Part shown: positions 55,282-64,000 of the stretch, in pieces | Layout: every line of letters starts with the position of its first letter | Numbering within the stretch: the first letter of the stretch is position 1 | Source: Rhodobacterales bacterium 56_14_T64 | GTDB lineage: Bacteria; Pseudomonadota; Alphaproteobacteria; Rhodobacterales; Rhodobacteraceae | Length of the DNA: 64,000 nt | Direction: 5' to 3' | Assembly (NCBI GenBank): GCA_002162795.1 | Contig: MAAY01000023.1 | Coordinates: 41,269-105,268, forward strand | The notes under the pieces: generated by a model | Seen by the model: the letters and a program-made list of their open reading frames with translations, nothing else | Databases searched by the model: none | What the model was told of the DNA's origin: nothing | Program-made: the position numbers and the translations under genes

Positions 55282-55308
55282 ACTATTGCCACAAGTTGAG
55301 GCAATAGT
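55282..55308. promoter_or_regulatory. Inverted repeat in the hyi upstream region
   Basis: ACTATTGCC (55282-55290) and GGCAATAGT (55300-55308) are perfect 9-base arms with a 9-base loop, in the gap between the minus-strand DUF1285 stop and the hyi start. No T run follows on either strand, so a regulator site is likelier than a terminator. Confidence 0.4.
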
Positions 55309-55389
55309 AGCGGGGTCATTGGTTCAAATTGCGCATAATTGATCGTGATGAACCGTGACCCGCCAGTGACACCCGCGTGATGCGTGGCA

Positions 55390-55983
55390 CTATGCTGTAT
55401 CCAGTTCAGCTGACGGGATCACTGGAAAGAATTGGCCTGACGACCACAACCCAAACCAGCCCTCATGATGTGCCCCCAGATCAATCAGCCGGTAAAAGCT
55501 TTTACGGTCGATCAGGGCCTCTAGGTCAGCACGAATCAGCACATAGGGCGATGGCTCCCCGCTCACAGGATCACGAACGACCCGAATGGGATGGTCTGGC
55601 CCGGCGACGGCAGTGTCCCCAACATGGGTAGAGAAGCTGAGAACCTGCTCGGCCCCACTGCCCGTGGCGTCAAAATCCACCGCAACAAAAGGCGCGTCAT
55701 CGACGGTGATGCCGACTTTTTCCACCGGAGTGACCAGGAAATACTGACCGTCTTCACGTTTGAGTACCGATGAGAACAGCTTGACCATTTCAAACCGCCC
55801 AATTGGGGTGCCCAGATAAAACCAGGTGCCATCCCGTGCAATGCGCATATCCAGATCACCGCAGAATGGTGGGTTCCACAGGTGCACTGGCGGCATTCCG
55901 CCACCTTTTGCAGCTTTGACCGAGGCAGCAATGCCTTCGGCGGATGGGCTCACGTCTTTTTGTTTGCTCATTGGTTTTGCCAT
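55390..55983 (-). CDS. DUF1285-family protein
   Basis: 197 residues from MAKPMSKQKDV, with GGAGAGAA before the ATG. The frame extends far upstream, but that part overlaps the divergent MoxR gene. DUF1285 signs: PVHLWNPPFCGDLDMRIARDGTWFYLGTPIGR and YFLVTPVEKVGITVDDAPFVAVDFD. The function is unknown. It is divergent from the MoxR operon with a 52-bp shared gap, an arrangement that suggests functional linkage. Confidence 0.88.
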   Translation of the reverse strand: MAKPMSKQKDVSPSAEGIAASVKAAKGGGMPPVHLWNPPFCGDLDMRIARDGTWFYLGTPIGRFEMVKLFSSVLKREDGQYFLVTPVEKVGITVDDAPFVAVDFDATGSGAEQVLSFSTHVGDTAVAGPDHPIRVVRDPVSGEPSPYVLIRADLEALIDRKSFYRLIDLGAHHEGWFGLWSSGQFFPVIPSAELDTA

Positions 55984-56035
55984 TTCTCTCCAGCACGATA
56001 GAGTGCCATCATATATTCGCGACAAGGGGAATGTC

Positions 56036-57043
56036 ATGTCCGAACCCGACGACCTGCTGACTGAAATCGAGGCTTTGCAAGAAAAGCTGCAACAGGCACG
56101 GACTTCTATCAGCCGGCAATTCATCGGCCAGGAGCGGGTGGTGGACCTTGCGGTATCGACCTTGTTGTGCGGTGGTCATGGTTTGCTGATCGGATTGCCC
56201 GGTTTGGGTAAGACCCTGTTGGTCGAGACACTTTCGACCGTGATGGGGTTGGATGGCAACCGCATTCAGTTCACTCCCGACCTGATGCCTGCCGATATTC
56301 TTGGCTCCGAGGTGTTAGACACTGACGATGATGGCCACCGTTCGTTCCGGTTCGTGCAGGGGCCGGTGTTCTGTCAGTTGCTGATGGCGGATGAAATCAA
56401 CCGCGCCAGCCCGCGCACCCAGTCGGCTTTGCTGCAGGCAATGCAGGAACACACCGTCACCGTGGCGGGCGAAGATCGACCCTTAGGCGCGCCTTTCCAT
56501 GTCTTGGCCACCCAAAACCCGATCGAACAAGAAGGCACCTATCCACTGCCCGAAGCGCAGCTGGATCGATTCCTGCTGAAAATTGATGTCGAATACCCCA
56601 GCCGCGATACCGAGCGGGATATTCTGCTCGCCACCACCGGCACCACTGACACCAAGGCCGTGCAGGTGTTTACGCCCGCCGAATTGGTCGCTGCACAGAC
56701 CCTGTTGCGCCGGATGCCGGTTGGGGAGTCGGTCATGGAGCTGATTCTGGATCTGGTCCGCGCCTTCCGTCCCGAAGAACCGGGTGTTTCCGAGCAAGTG
56801 GCGCAGACCGTAGCCTGGGGCCCGGGTCCACGCGCGGCGCAGGCGTTGATGCTGGCGGTCCGGGCGCGGGCGCTGTTGCAGGGCCATCTGGTCCCCAGCG
56901 CCGAGGATGTAATCGACATGGCGCAGCCAGTCCTCAGCCACCGTATGGCGTTGAACTTTGCGGCGCGGGCCCGTGGCGACAGCCTGGTCGATCTGATCGC
57001 TGACACTGCTGCCCATATCACCCGGACCAAGGCCGCCGCGTGA
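56036..57043 (+). CDS. MoxR-family AAA+ ATPase
   Basis: 335 residues from MSEPDDLLTEIEALQEKL, with AAGGGGA upstream. Walker A GLPGLGKT near residue 55, Walker B LLMADEINRASPRTQSALLQAMQE, and a sensor 1 in HVLATQNPIEQEGTYPLPEAQLDRF. MoxR proteins act as chaperones that load cofactors or assemble complexes with vWA-domain partners. It is the first gene of a four-gene operon, with a GTGA overlap to the DUF58 gene. Confidence 0.95.
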   Translation: MSEPDDLLTEIEALQEKLQQARTSISRQFIGQERVVDLAVSTLLCGGHGLLIGLPGLGKTLLVETLSTVMGLDGNRIQFTPDLMPADILGSEVLDTDDDGHRSFRFVQGPVFCQLLMADEINRASPRTQSALLQAMQEHTVTVAGEDRPLGAPFHVLATQNPIEQEGTYPLPEAQLDRFLLKIDVEYPSRDTERDILLATTGTTDTKAVQVFTPAELVAAQTLLRRMPVGESVMELILDLVRAFRPEEPGVSEQVAQTVAWGPGPRAAQALMLAVRARALLQGHLVPSAEDVIDMAQPVLSHRMALNFAARARGDSLVDLIADTAAHITRTKAAA

Positions 57044-57927
57044 CCTCTGCCGTCGCCTCCCAAGCCACCGGGCTAAGGCATCGCGCCGAAATTGAGGCCG
57101 GTAGCCTGCCGCCACTGCTGGTGCAGGCTGAACAACTGGCCGGTTCGGTGTTGTTGGGGGAACACGGTCGTAGGCGTGCCGGGATGGGTGACGATTTTTG
57201 GCAATACCGTCCGGCCCAGCCCGGGGATAGCCGCAACATGATCGATCACCGGCGCTCGGCGCGGGGGGATCAGCAATTCATCCGTGAACGTGAATGGCAG
57301 ATTGCGCAGACCGTGCATGTCTGGGTGGATCAGGGTGGATCTATGCGCTTTGCCTCGAAACCCGATCTGCCGCAAAAGATCGACCGCGCCCGCAAACTGG
57401 CTCTGGCGGCGTCAATCCTGATGGTGCGCGGCGGGGAACGGGTTGGGTTGACGGGCACCACCTTGCCACCGCGCAGTGGCAATATCCAGATCCTGCGCAT
57501 GGCCGAGGCGCTGAGCCTCAACGATGATACCGATTACGCCCCGCCGGAACATCACGCCATGATCCCCCATGCGCGTGGGCTGTTCATTTCCGATTTCCTT
57601 GGCCCCTTTGACGAATTGCAACTTGCGCTCAGCAAGGCGGCGGATCGCGGTTTGCGCGGCGTGTTGCTGCAGGTTCTTGACCCCAGCGAAGAGGGCTTCC
57701 CCTTTACCGGCCGCACCCTGTTCGAAAGCGTAAGCGGCGGGTTCCGACATGAGACTCTCAAGGCCTCGGCCCTGCGGGATCGCTATCTTGAGCGCCTGGC
57801 CGAACGGCGCAATGCGCTCGAGAACCTGTGTCGTGCAACGGGCTGGCGCATGGGGCTACACCACACCGGTGACAGCGCGCAGGCGGCGCTGTTGTGGCTG
57901 TATCACGCATTGGAAAAAACCAGATGA
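57040..57927 (+). CDS. DUF58-family vWA-like protein
   Basis: 295 residues from a GTG start that overlaps MoxR. The DUF58 signature RRAGMGDDFWQYRPAQPGDSRNMIDHRRSARGDQQFIREREWQIAQTVHVWVDQGGSM is present, and it carries a MIDAS-like DQGGS. It partners MoxR in these operons. It shares ATGA with the next gene. Confidence 0.92.
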   Translation: MTSAVASQATGLRHRAEIEAGSLPPLLVQAEQLAGSVLLGEHGRRRAGMGDDFWQYRPAQPGDSRNMIDHRRSARGDQQFIREREWQIAQTVHVWVDQGGSMRFASKPDLPQKIDRARKLALAASILMVRGGERVGLTGTTLPPRSGNIQILRMAEALSLNDDTDYAPPEHHAMIPHARGLFISDFLGPFDELQLALSKAADRGLRGVLLQVLDPSEEGFPFTGRTLFESVSGGFRHETLKASALRDRYLERLAERRNALENLCRATGWRMGLHHTGDSAQAALLWLYHALEKTR

Positions 57928-60698
57928 TGACAACGCTGGCTGGCATCGGATTTACCGCACCATGGCTGCTGCTGGGGTTGCTGGCTTTGCCAATTCTATG
58001 GCTGCTGTTGCGCGCCGTGCCACCGGCTCCGGAGCGTCGGGTGTTCCCGGCTGTGACCCTATTGCTGGGGCTCAGCGATGACGAAAGCCTGTCTGATCGC
58101 ACCCCGTGGTGGTTGTTGTTGCTACGGATGCTGGCGGTTGCTGCGGCGATCATCGGCCTGTCTGGCCCGGTGTTGAACCCTGCGCAAACCTCCTCTGGTA
58201 GCGGGCCGTTATTGGTGGTTCTGGACGCCAGTTGGGCGGGTGCCGAGGACTGGCAGCAGACCAGCGAACAGATCACCGCGCAACTGAACGAGGCAGGCCG
58301 CGCCGGGCGCACTGTCGCGGTGCTGCGGCTGACCGCTCCGGAACCGTTGCAATTCCAATCTGCCGATGTTTGGCGCAAGCGGGTGGCGGGGCTGTTGCCA
58401 CAACCATGGCAACCAAGCCCGGAGCAGATATCTGTCTCGCTGGATCACATAGCGGCGGTTGAGGCTGGCTTTGATACCCTGTGGTTTGGCGATGGTTTGG
58501 ATTATCTCAACCGCGATCACCTGACTTCAGCGCTGCGCGCGCGTGGGGCGCTGCAAGTGCATCAGATCGTCAGCAACCGGTTTGGCCTTTTGCCCGCACA
58601 ATTTTCCGACGGCGCCATCGAATTGCAGGTCATCCGCAGCATTCCCGCTGGTGATCAGCAGGTTACGATCTTGGCGCAAGGGCGTGATCCCGGCGGAACC
58701 ATGCGAACGCTGGCTTCGGTCACGGCCGATTTTACCGAGGGATCGGTGACGGCAAGTGCCAAGCTGATCCTGCCATCCGAGTTGCGCGCCCGGATCACCC
58801 GGTTTGATCTTCTAGGCGCGAATTCGGCCGGAATGGTTGCCCTGACGGATGACAGTTTGCGCCGCCGCGAAGTGGCCTTGATCTCGTCGCAGACAGATAA
58901 CGAAGGTCTGGTTCTGCTCTCGCCTTTGCACTATCTGCGTCAAGCCCTACAGCCCACCGCCGAGCTGTTCGAGGGTGGTTTAAGCGATCTGCTGCCTGCC
59001 AATCCGGATGTCATCATATTGGCTGATGTGGCCCGACTGGCCCCGGACGAAGAAGAACGACTAACCGAATGGGTTGAAAAGGGCGGCATGTTGTTGCGCT
59101 TTGCTGGGCCTAGATTGGCCGACAGCGACATCTCTCGCGCCGAGGAGCACCCGTTGATGCCGGTGCGGCTGCGCAGTGGCGGTCGCAGTTTAGGTGGCGC
59201 GATGAGTTGGGGCGAGCCAAAGACACTGGCTCCGTTTAACGAAGACTCGCCGTTTTATGGCCTGAGCATCCCTGCCGAAGTCACAGTCAGCTCGCAGGTG
59301 GTGGCTCAACCCGATCCGAGTTTGGCCCAGCGGGTGATTGCTGAGCTGGGCGATGGCACACCGCTGGTCACACGCAAGGCATTGGGGCAGGGGCAGGTCG
59401 TGTTGTTTCACGTCACCGCCAACGCCGAGTGGACCAGTCTGCCACTGTCGGGGCTGTTTGTCGAAATGCTGGAACGGTTGGCGGTGTCGACTGCAGCCAA
59501 ACCGCCGAGCGCTGACGAGTTAGAGGGCACAGTCTGGACGCCAATCAAGGTGCTTGATGGGTTTGGTCGGCTTACCGAGGCCGGCACCCTGTCCGGCGTT
59601 GACGGGCCGGACCTGATGGAGGCTGCCGCCGGACCAAACCTGCGCCCCGGTCTGTATGACAGTGGCAGTCGAAAACTGGCCCGCAATGTGCTGCGCCCTG
59701 GCGATCAGTTGCAGCCCGCTATCTGGCCCAATGGCGTGCCAGTTATTGGCGAGGCCGCAACCCCGGAACGTGCTTTGGGAGGTATCATGATAAGTTTGGC
59801 ACTGGTGTTGTTGGCGCTGGATGTGGCTGCCTCGCTGGCAGTGTCGGGATTGCTGCACCTGCCGCGCACTGCGGCCATGATGCTGGGTCTTGCCTTGGCA
59901 GGAGGTTTTGGTCTGTCCGGTCACAAGGTCCAGGCACAACCGAATTCGGACCTGATCGGCCTCAGTTCAGAATTGGCATTGGCCCATGTTCTGACAGGTG
60001 ACGATCAGGTGGACGCCATTGCTTATGATGGGTTGCGGGGGCTGTCCAACACGCTGTTGTTTCGCACGTCAATCGAACCCTCGGCGCCGGTTGGCGTGGA
60101 TCTGGAACAGGACGAGCTGGCGTTTTTTCCATTGCTCTATTGGCCGATTACTTCGGACCAACCGCGCCCCTCGGCCGCTGCTTATGCCAAGCTGAACGCC
60201 TATCTGCGCACCGGCGGTATGATCCTGTTCGACACGCGCGACGCGAATCTGGCGGGCTCGGGGGCCAGCAGTTCAAATGCCCGAAAACTGCAGCAATTGG
60301 CCCGGTCATTGGACATCCCACCGCTGGAACCACTGCCAGTGGACCACGTGCTGACCCGCGCCTTTTATCTGTTGCAGGACTTTCCCGGTCGCCACCAACG
60401 CGGTGAACTCTGGGTCGAAGCTGCTCCAGTAGATGCGGAACAGATCGAAGGTATGCCGTTCCGAAATCTCAACGATGGGGTGACGCCAGTGGTGATTGGC
60501 GGCAATGACTGGGGCGCGGCTTGGGCGGTGGACGGAAACGGGCGGCCTCTGCTGCCGGTTGGGCGTGGTTTTGCCGGTGAACGTCAGCGCGAGCTGGCCT
60601 ATCGCTTTGGTGTCAATCTGGTGATGCATGTGCTGACCGGCAATTACAAATCCGACCAGGTTCATGTGCCTGCGCTGCTGGATAGGTTGGGCCAATGA
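57924..60698 (+). CDS. BatA-like membrane protein with C-terminal DUF4159
   Basis: 924 residues from ATG 57924, overlapping the DUF58 stop; an earlier in-frame ATG (57894) is possible. An N-terminal BatA-type anchor with two helices (WLLLGLLALPILWLLLRAVPP; LLLLRMLAVAAAIIGLSG), a vWA-like domain, a central glutamine-amidotransferase-like region (about 340-550), two helices near 610-670, and a C-terminal DUF4159 domain (YWPITSDQPRPSAAAYAKLNAYLRTGGMILFDTRD). It probably spans the inner membrane with its large domains in the periplasm. The function is unknown. Confidence 0.88.
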   Translation: MMTTLAGIGFTAPWLLLGLLALPILWLLLRAVPPAPERRVFPAVTLLLGLSDDESLSDRTPWWLLLLRMLAVAAAIIGLSGPVLNPAQTSSGSGPLLVVLDASWAGAEDWQQTSEQITAQLNEAGRAGRTVAVLRLTAPEPLQFQSADVWRKRVAGLLPQPWQPSPEQISVSLDHIAAVEAGFDTLWFGDGLDYLNRDHLTSALRARGALQVHQIVSNRFGLLPAQFSDGAIELQVIRSIPAGDQQVTILAQGRDPGGTMRTLASVTADFTEGSVTASAKLILPSELRARITRFDLLGANSAGMVALTDDSLRRREVALISSQTDNEGLVLLSPLHYLRQALQPTAELFEGGLSDLLPANPDVIILADVARLAPDEEERLTEWVEKGGMLLRFAGPRLADSDISRAEEHPLMPVRLRSGGRSLGGAMSWGEPKTLAPFNEDSPFYGLSIPAEVTVSSQVVAQPDPSLAQRVIAELGDGTPLVTRKALGQGQVVLFHVTANAEWTSLPLSGLFVEMLERLAVSTAAKPPSADELEGTVWTPIKVLDGFGRLTEAGTLSGVDGPDLMEAAAGPNLRPGLYDSGSRKLARNVLRPGDQLQPAIWPNGVPVIGEAATPERALGGIMISLALVLLALDVAASLAVSGLLHLPRTAAMMLGLALAGGFGLSGHKVQAQPNSDLIGLSSELALAHVLTGDDQVDAIAYDGLRGLSNTLLFRTSIEPSAPVGVDLEQDELAFFPLLYWPITSDQPRPSAAAYAKLNAYLRTGGMILFDTRDANLAGSGASSSNARKLQQLARSLDIPPLEPLPVDHVLTRAFYLLQDFPGRHQRGELWVEAAPVDAEQIEGMPFRNLNDGVTPVVIGGNDWGAAWAVDGNGRPLLPVGRGFAGERQRELAYRFGVNLVMHVLTGNYKSDQVHVPALLDRLGQ

Positions 60699-62737
60699 CG
60701 CAGACAATTCTCTTTGATCCACTGGTGCCCTGGGCAGCAATCTGGGTGCTCGCAGCATTGTCGCTGCTTAGCATAGCTGCGGCCTTGTGGCGTGGCTTGC
60801 CGGGCTGGGCCTTACGGGCGATATCCGCCTTGATTCTGATCGCTGCATTGTCTGGCCCTGTCTATCAGGTCGAAGACCGCGATCCGCTTAGCGATATCGT
60901 ACTGGTGGTGACGGATGAAACCGCCAGCAATCTGCTCTCCGATCGCCCGGATCAAATGGCCGAGGCCAAGGAGCTGCTGGCTGACCAACTGGCAAACCGC
61001 CCCAACACCGAAACCCGCTGGATATCACTTGCTGACGGTGAGGGCGACACCGGATCAAAACTGATGGGCGCAATCGCCGAGGCCTTAGCTGAAGAGCCCC
61101 GCGCCCGCATCGCTGGTATTATCGCGCTGTCGGATGGCCAAATCCACGATGCCCAAGAGGCACCGGACCTGCCAGCACCATTGCACTTGTTGATGACCGG
61201 CAAGGACACCGACTGGGATCGCCGACTGATCGTAAGCAACGCCCCCGGATTTGCCATCATTGGCGAACCAGTTACCCTGACCCTGCGCATCGAGGATCAA
61301 GGCGCAGCGCCAGACAACAGCCCGCTGGCCCCCCTGGAGATCTCTATCGACGGCGCGCCGCCACAACGGTTCTCATTGCCCATCGGTGCCGACATTGACT
61401 TGCCGCTGACCCTGCCACACGGCGGTCGCAATGTGATCCAGTTTACCGTGCCCAAGGAAAACGGCGAGCTGACCGACCGCAACAACACGGCACTGGTGCA
61501 AATCAACGGAGTTCGTGACCGGTTGCGGGTGCTGCTGGTGTCTGGTGAACCCCATCCCGGCAGCCGCACCTGGCGCAATCTTCTCAAGTCCGACAGCGCG
61601 GTGGATCTGGTGCATTTCACCATCCTGCGCCCACCGGAAAAACAGGACGGCGTGCCAGTGGACGAACTGTCCCTGATCGCCTTTCCCACACGTGAGTTGT
61701 TTCTGGAAAAGATCAACGATTTCGACCTGATCATCTTTGACCGCTATCAGCGGCGGGGCATTCTACCGGCGATCTATCTGGATAATGTCGCTAACTATGT
61801 GACAAAAGGCGGCGCTGTTCTGGTCGCGGCTGGGCCGGACTTTGCCACGGCTGACAGCATATATCGGTCACCCTTGTCTACCGTTCTGCCCGCGCGTCCG
61901 ACGGCCCGGGTGCTCGAAGACGCCTATCAACCCGCCGTCACCGATCTTGGCAAGCGCCACCCGGTGACTGCCGAACTGGGGGATGCTGCGCATTGGGGTC
62001 GTTGGCTGCGGCAGATCGAGGTGGACCAGCCGCAGGGGCATGTCGTGATGTCTGGCCTGGACGACCGCCCCTTACTGGTGCTGGATCGTGTAGGCGAGGG
62101 CCGGGTGGCACTGCTGGCCTCGGATCACGCCTGGCTGTGGAGCCGGGGTTACGAGGGCGGTGGGCCGCAGTTAGAGCTGCTGCGACGGCTGGCACATTGG
62201 ATGATGAAAGAGCCTGAGTTGGAAGAGCAGGCGCTCTGGGCCGAGGCCTCGGGGCAACGTATGCGCATTCTGCGGCGGACGCTGGACGACACGGTGGGCA
62301 AAGTCACCGTGACCCACCCAGATGGCAGCACCATTGAGCTGCAACTAAGCGAGAGTGCACCGGGGCAATGGGAAACATCTTACGACGGTCCTGAAATCGG
62401 CCTGTATCGGTTGACCGAGGGCGATCAGTCCGCCGTGATCGGCCTAGGCCCCGCCGCCCCGCGCGAGTTCGAGGAAACCATTGCTACGGCGAACATTCTG
62501 ACGTCCGTGATCAAACCCACAAGAGGTGGCCTGCTGCGGATGCAAGAAGGTATTCCGGTTCTGCGCAACGTGCGCGCCGGACGGCCAGCAGCCGGGCGCG
62601 GCTGGATTGGTCTGACGCCGCGCAATGCTTATGAAACCTTGTCAGTGGTGCAATCACAATTGCTGCCACCCTGGCTGGTCCTGCTTTTGGCGACATTCTT
62701 CATCACCGTAGGCTGGATGCGCGAAGGACGGCGATAG
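60695..62737 (+). CDS. Membrane protein with vWA- and glutamine-amidotransferase-like domains
   Basis: 680 residues, overlapping the preceding gene by ATGA. Two N-terminal helices (VPWAAIWVLAALSLLSIAAAL; RAISALILIAALSGPVYQV) come first. A vWA-like domain (SDIVLVVTDETASN, IAGIIALSDGQIHD) and a class I GATase-like fold (FDLIIFDRYQRRGILPAIYLDNVANYVTKGGAVLVAAGPDF) follow, and the chain ends in one C-terminal helix. The catalytic Cys of true GATases is absent. It is the last gene of the MoxR operon; a terminator follows. Confidence 0.88.
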   Translation: MTQTILFDPLVPWAAIWVLAALSLLSIAAALWRGLPGWALRAISALILIAALSGPVYQVEDRDPLSDIVLVVTDETASNLLSDRPDQMAEAKELLADQLANRPNTETRWISLADGEGDTGSKLMGAIAEALAEEPRARIAGIIALSDGQIHDAQEAPDLPAPLHLLMTGKDTDWDRRLIVSNAPGFAIIGEPVTLTLRIEDQGAAPDNSPLAPLEISIDGAPPQRFSLPIGADIDLPLTLPHGGRNVIQFTVPKENGELTDRNNTALVQINGVRDRLRVLLVSGEPHPGSRTWRNLLKSDSAVDLVHFTILRPPEKQDGVPVDELSLIAFPTRELFLEKINDFDLIIFDRYQRRGILPAIYLDNVANYVTKGGAVLVAAGPDFATADSIYRSPLSTVLPARPTARVLEDAYQPAVTDLGKRHPVTAELGDAAHWGRWLRQIEVDQPQGHVVMSGLDDRPLLVLDRVGEGRVALLASDHAWLWSRGYEGGGPQLELLRRLAHWMMKEPELEEQALWAEASGQRMRILRRTLDDTVGKVTVTHPDGSTIELQLSESAPGQWETSYDGPEIGLYRLTEGDQSAVIGLGPAAPREFEETIATANILTSVIKPTRGGLLRMQEGIPVLRNVRAGRPAAGRGWIGLTPRNAYETLSVVQSQLLPPWLVLLLATFFITVGWMREGRR

Positions 62738-62743
62738 ACGGGT

Positions 62744-62781
62744 GAGAGCTGGCAGTATTCTCCTGCCATCTCTCGGGTTTT
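62744..62781. terminator. Terminator between the MoxR operon and polA
   Basis: GAGAGCTGGCAG (62744-62755) pairs with CTGCCATCTCTC (62763-62774) apart from one mismatch, and GGGTTTT follows on the plus strand. It separates two convergent transcripts. Confidence 0.82.
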
Positions 62782-62785
62782 GCCC

Positions 62786-64000
62786 TTAGTGCGCTTCGGC
62801 CCAATTGGCCCCACGGCCAGCATCAACGATCAGTTTGACGTCCAGATGCACCGCCGGATCAGCCGCATTTTCCATTACGGCGCGGGCTGTGGTGATGGTT
62901 TCCTCCACCGCTGCCTCGGGCACCTCAAACAGCAGTTCATCGTGCACCTGCAGCAACATCCGCGCAGGTAGGTGGGCAATTGCATCAGGCATGCGGATCA
63001 TCGCACGGCGGATCACGTCGGCGGCGGTGCCTTGGATCGGCGCGTTGATTGCGGCGCGTTTGGCAAAACCGGCGCGAGGGCCCTTGGCGGCGATCTCGGG
63101 TGTGTGGATGCGGCGGCCAAACAGGGTCTGCACATAGCCGTGCTCTTTGGCAAACTCGACCGTTGCATCCATGTAGGTGCGAATGCCGGGGAAGCGTTCG
63201 AAATAGCGGTCGATAAAGCCCTGCGCCTCGGCCCGTGGGATGCGCAGGTTGCGAGCCAGGCCAAAGCCCGAGATGCCGTAGATGACGCCAAAGTTGATCG
63301 CCTTGGCCTGACGGCGGATATCCGAGGTCATCTCGTCCAGCGGCACACCAAACATCTCGGATGCGGTCATGGCGTGAATGTCCAGCCCATCGGCAAAGGC
63401 CTGCTTCAGCGCGTCGATCTCGGCGACATGCGCCAGAATACGCAGCTCGATCTGGCTGTAGTCGAGCGACAGCAGCACATTGCCTGGCTCGGGGATAAAG
63501 GCCTCGCGGATGCGGCGACCTTCCTCAGACCGCACCGGGATGTTCTGCAGGTTGGGATCAGACGAGGCCATGCGGCCGGTGTTGGCGCCAGTTTGCAGAT
63601 ATGAAGTATGCACGCGGCCGGTGTCGGCGTTGATGTGGTCCTGAAGGGCGTCGGTGTAAGTTGATTTCAGCTTACTTAGCTGCCGCCAATCCAGCACGCG
63701 GGCAGGAAGATCATGGGTGCTGGCCAGATCTTCCAGAATATCCGCGCCAGTGGCATAGGCGCCGGTTTTGCCCTTTTTGCCGCCTTCGATGCCCATTTCA
63801 TCAAACAGGATCTCACCCAGTTGCTTGGGAGAGCCAACATTAAAGGGCCGCCCGGCCAGCGAATGAATTTCTGCCTCCAGACCAGCCATCTTCTGGGCAA
63901 AGGCATTGGACATCCGGCTAAGTGTATCGCGGTCGACCTTGATGCCGTCCATCTCCATCTTGGCCAGCACCGGCACCAGCGGACGTTCCAGCGTTTCATA
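62786..64000 (-). CDS. polA: DNA polymerase I, C-terminal portion (polymerase domain)
   Basis: About 405 codons in the window; the N-terminal part lies beyond the right edge, so the coordinate 64000 is not a start. The polymerase A motifs are clear: motif A LLSLDYSQIELRILAHV, motif B RRQAKAINFGVIYGISGFGLAR (O-helix), and motif C MLLQVHDELLFEVP. The TGRMASSDPNLQNIPVR and PIQGTAADVIRRAMIRM segments are also typical. It has a normal C-terminus and converges on the MoxR operon. Confidence 0.97.
   Translation of the reverse strand, partial: YETLERPLVPVLAKMEMDGIKVDRDTLSRMSNAFAQKMAGLEAEIHSLAGRPFNVGSPKQLGEILFDEMGIEGGKKGKTGAYATGADILEDLASTHDLPARVLDWRQLSKLKSTYTDALQDHINADTGRVHTSYLQTGANTGRMASSDPNLQNIPVRSEEGRRIREAFIPEPGNVLLSLDYSQIELRILAHVAEIDALKQAFADGLDIHAMTASEMFGVPLDEMTSDIRRQAKAINFGVIYGISGFGLARNLRIPRAEAQGFIDRYFERFPGIRTYMDATVEFAKEHGYVQTLFGRRIHTPEIAAKGPRAGFAKRAAINAPIQGTAADVIRRAMIRMPDAIAHLPARMLLQVHDELLFEVPEAAVEETITTARAVMENAADPAVHLDVKLIVDAGRGANWAEAH

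Overview
The window looks like chromosomal DNA of an alphaproteobacterium of the Rhodobacteraceae, most likely the marine Roseobacter group. It carries a dnaA-dnaN-recF-gyrB block next to rpsT, mutM and ubiE/ubiB, GANTC (CcrM-type) sites beside a DnaA box, ECF41-type sigma regulation, and many ATGA or GTGA gene overlaps. This assignment is an inference from gene content and order. No rRNA, tRNA, transposase, integrase, phage gene or CRISPR array was seen. Coding is dense. Only the dnaA leader (3167-3651) and the stretch 53373-53729 exceed 300 bases without a confident gene.

Layout. 1-12007: quinone methyltransferase/kinase (ubiE, ubiB), mutM, an enoyl-CoA hydratase and rpsT, then dnaA, dnaN, recF and gyrB. 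A LysE exporter and a TetR/quinone-reductase pair with a double operator sit between recF and gyrB. 12009-17293: trhO, then NAD salvage genes pncA and pncB flanking a membrane hybrid histidine kinase. 17374-26217: a peptide/opine-type ABC transporter operon with an acetyltransferase and an aldehyde dehydrogenase. Its binding-protein gene is separated from the permeases by an oppositely oriented three-gene ECF41 sigma cassette, which has a perfect match to the recalled ECF41 promoter. 26383-34542: pantothenate synthesis (panB, panC), glpK, a flavin monooxygenase, idi, a c-type cytochrome, a P1-family peptidase, a cupin and an SDR. 34605-39898: arfB, a transcript-like unit with two microORFs, a queuosine-precursor transporter behind a preQ1-I riboswitch, a phytase-like esterase, mepA, an MFS carrier and a thioesterase. 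40029-45695: YggT, recQ, yaaA and a soluble double-receiver hybrid kinase. 45841-53372: a giant alpha-2-macroglobulin coupled to pbpC. 53417-55983: a structured repeat, a gene with a broken signal peptide, a DUF2798 gene, hyi and a DUF1285 gene. 56036-62737: a MoxR/DUF58/BatA-like/membrane-protein operon. 62786-64000: the 3' part of polA.

How the parts fit. The first 12 kb is replication-initiation territory. The ECF41 cassette reads as a self-contained autoregulated switch. The queuosine transporter is controlled by its own ligand class. The macroglobulin/PBP1C pair and mepA concern the periplasm and cell wall. Two dispersed non-coding repeat families lie in intergenic gaps; they look like species-specific terminator or REP-like elements. 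Coordinates of starts were adjusted from the longest open frame to the best ribosome-binding site or family start; each case is stated in the entry.
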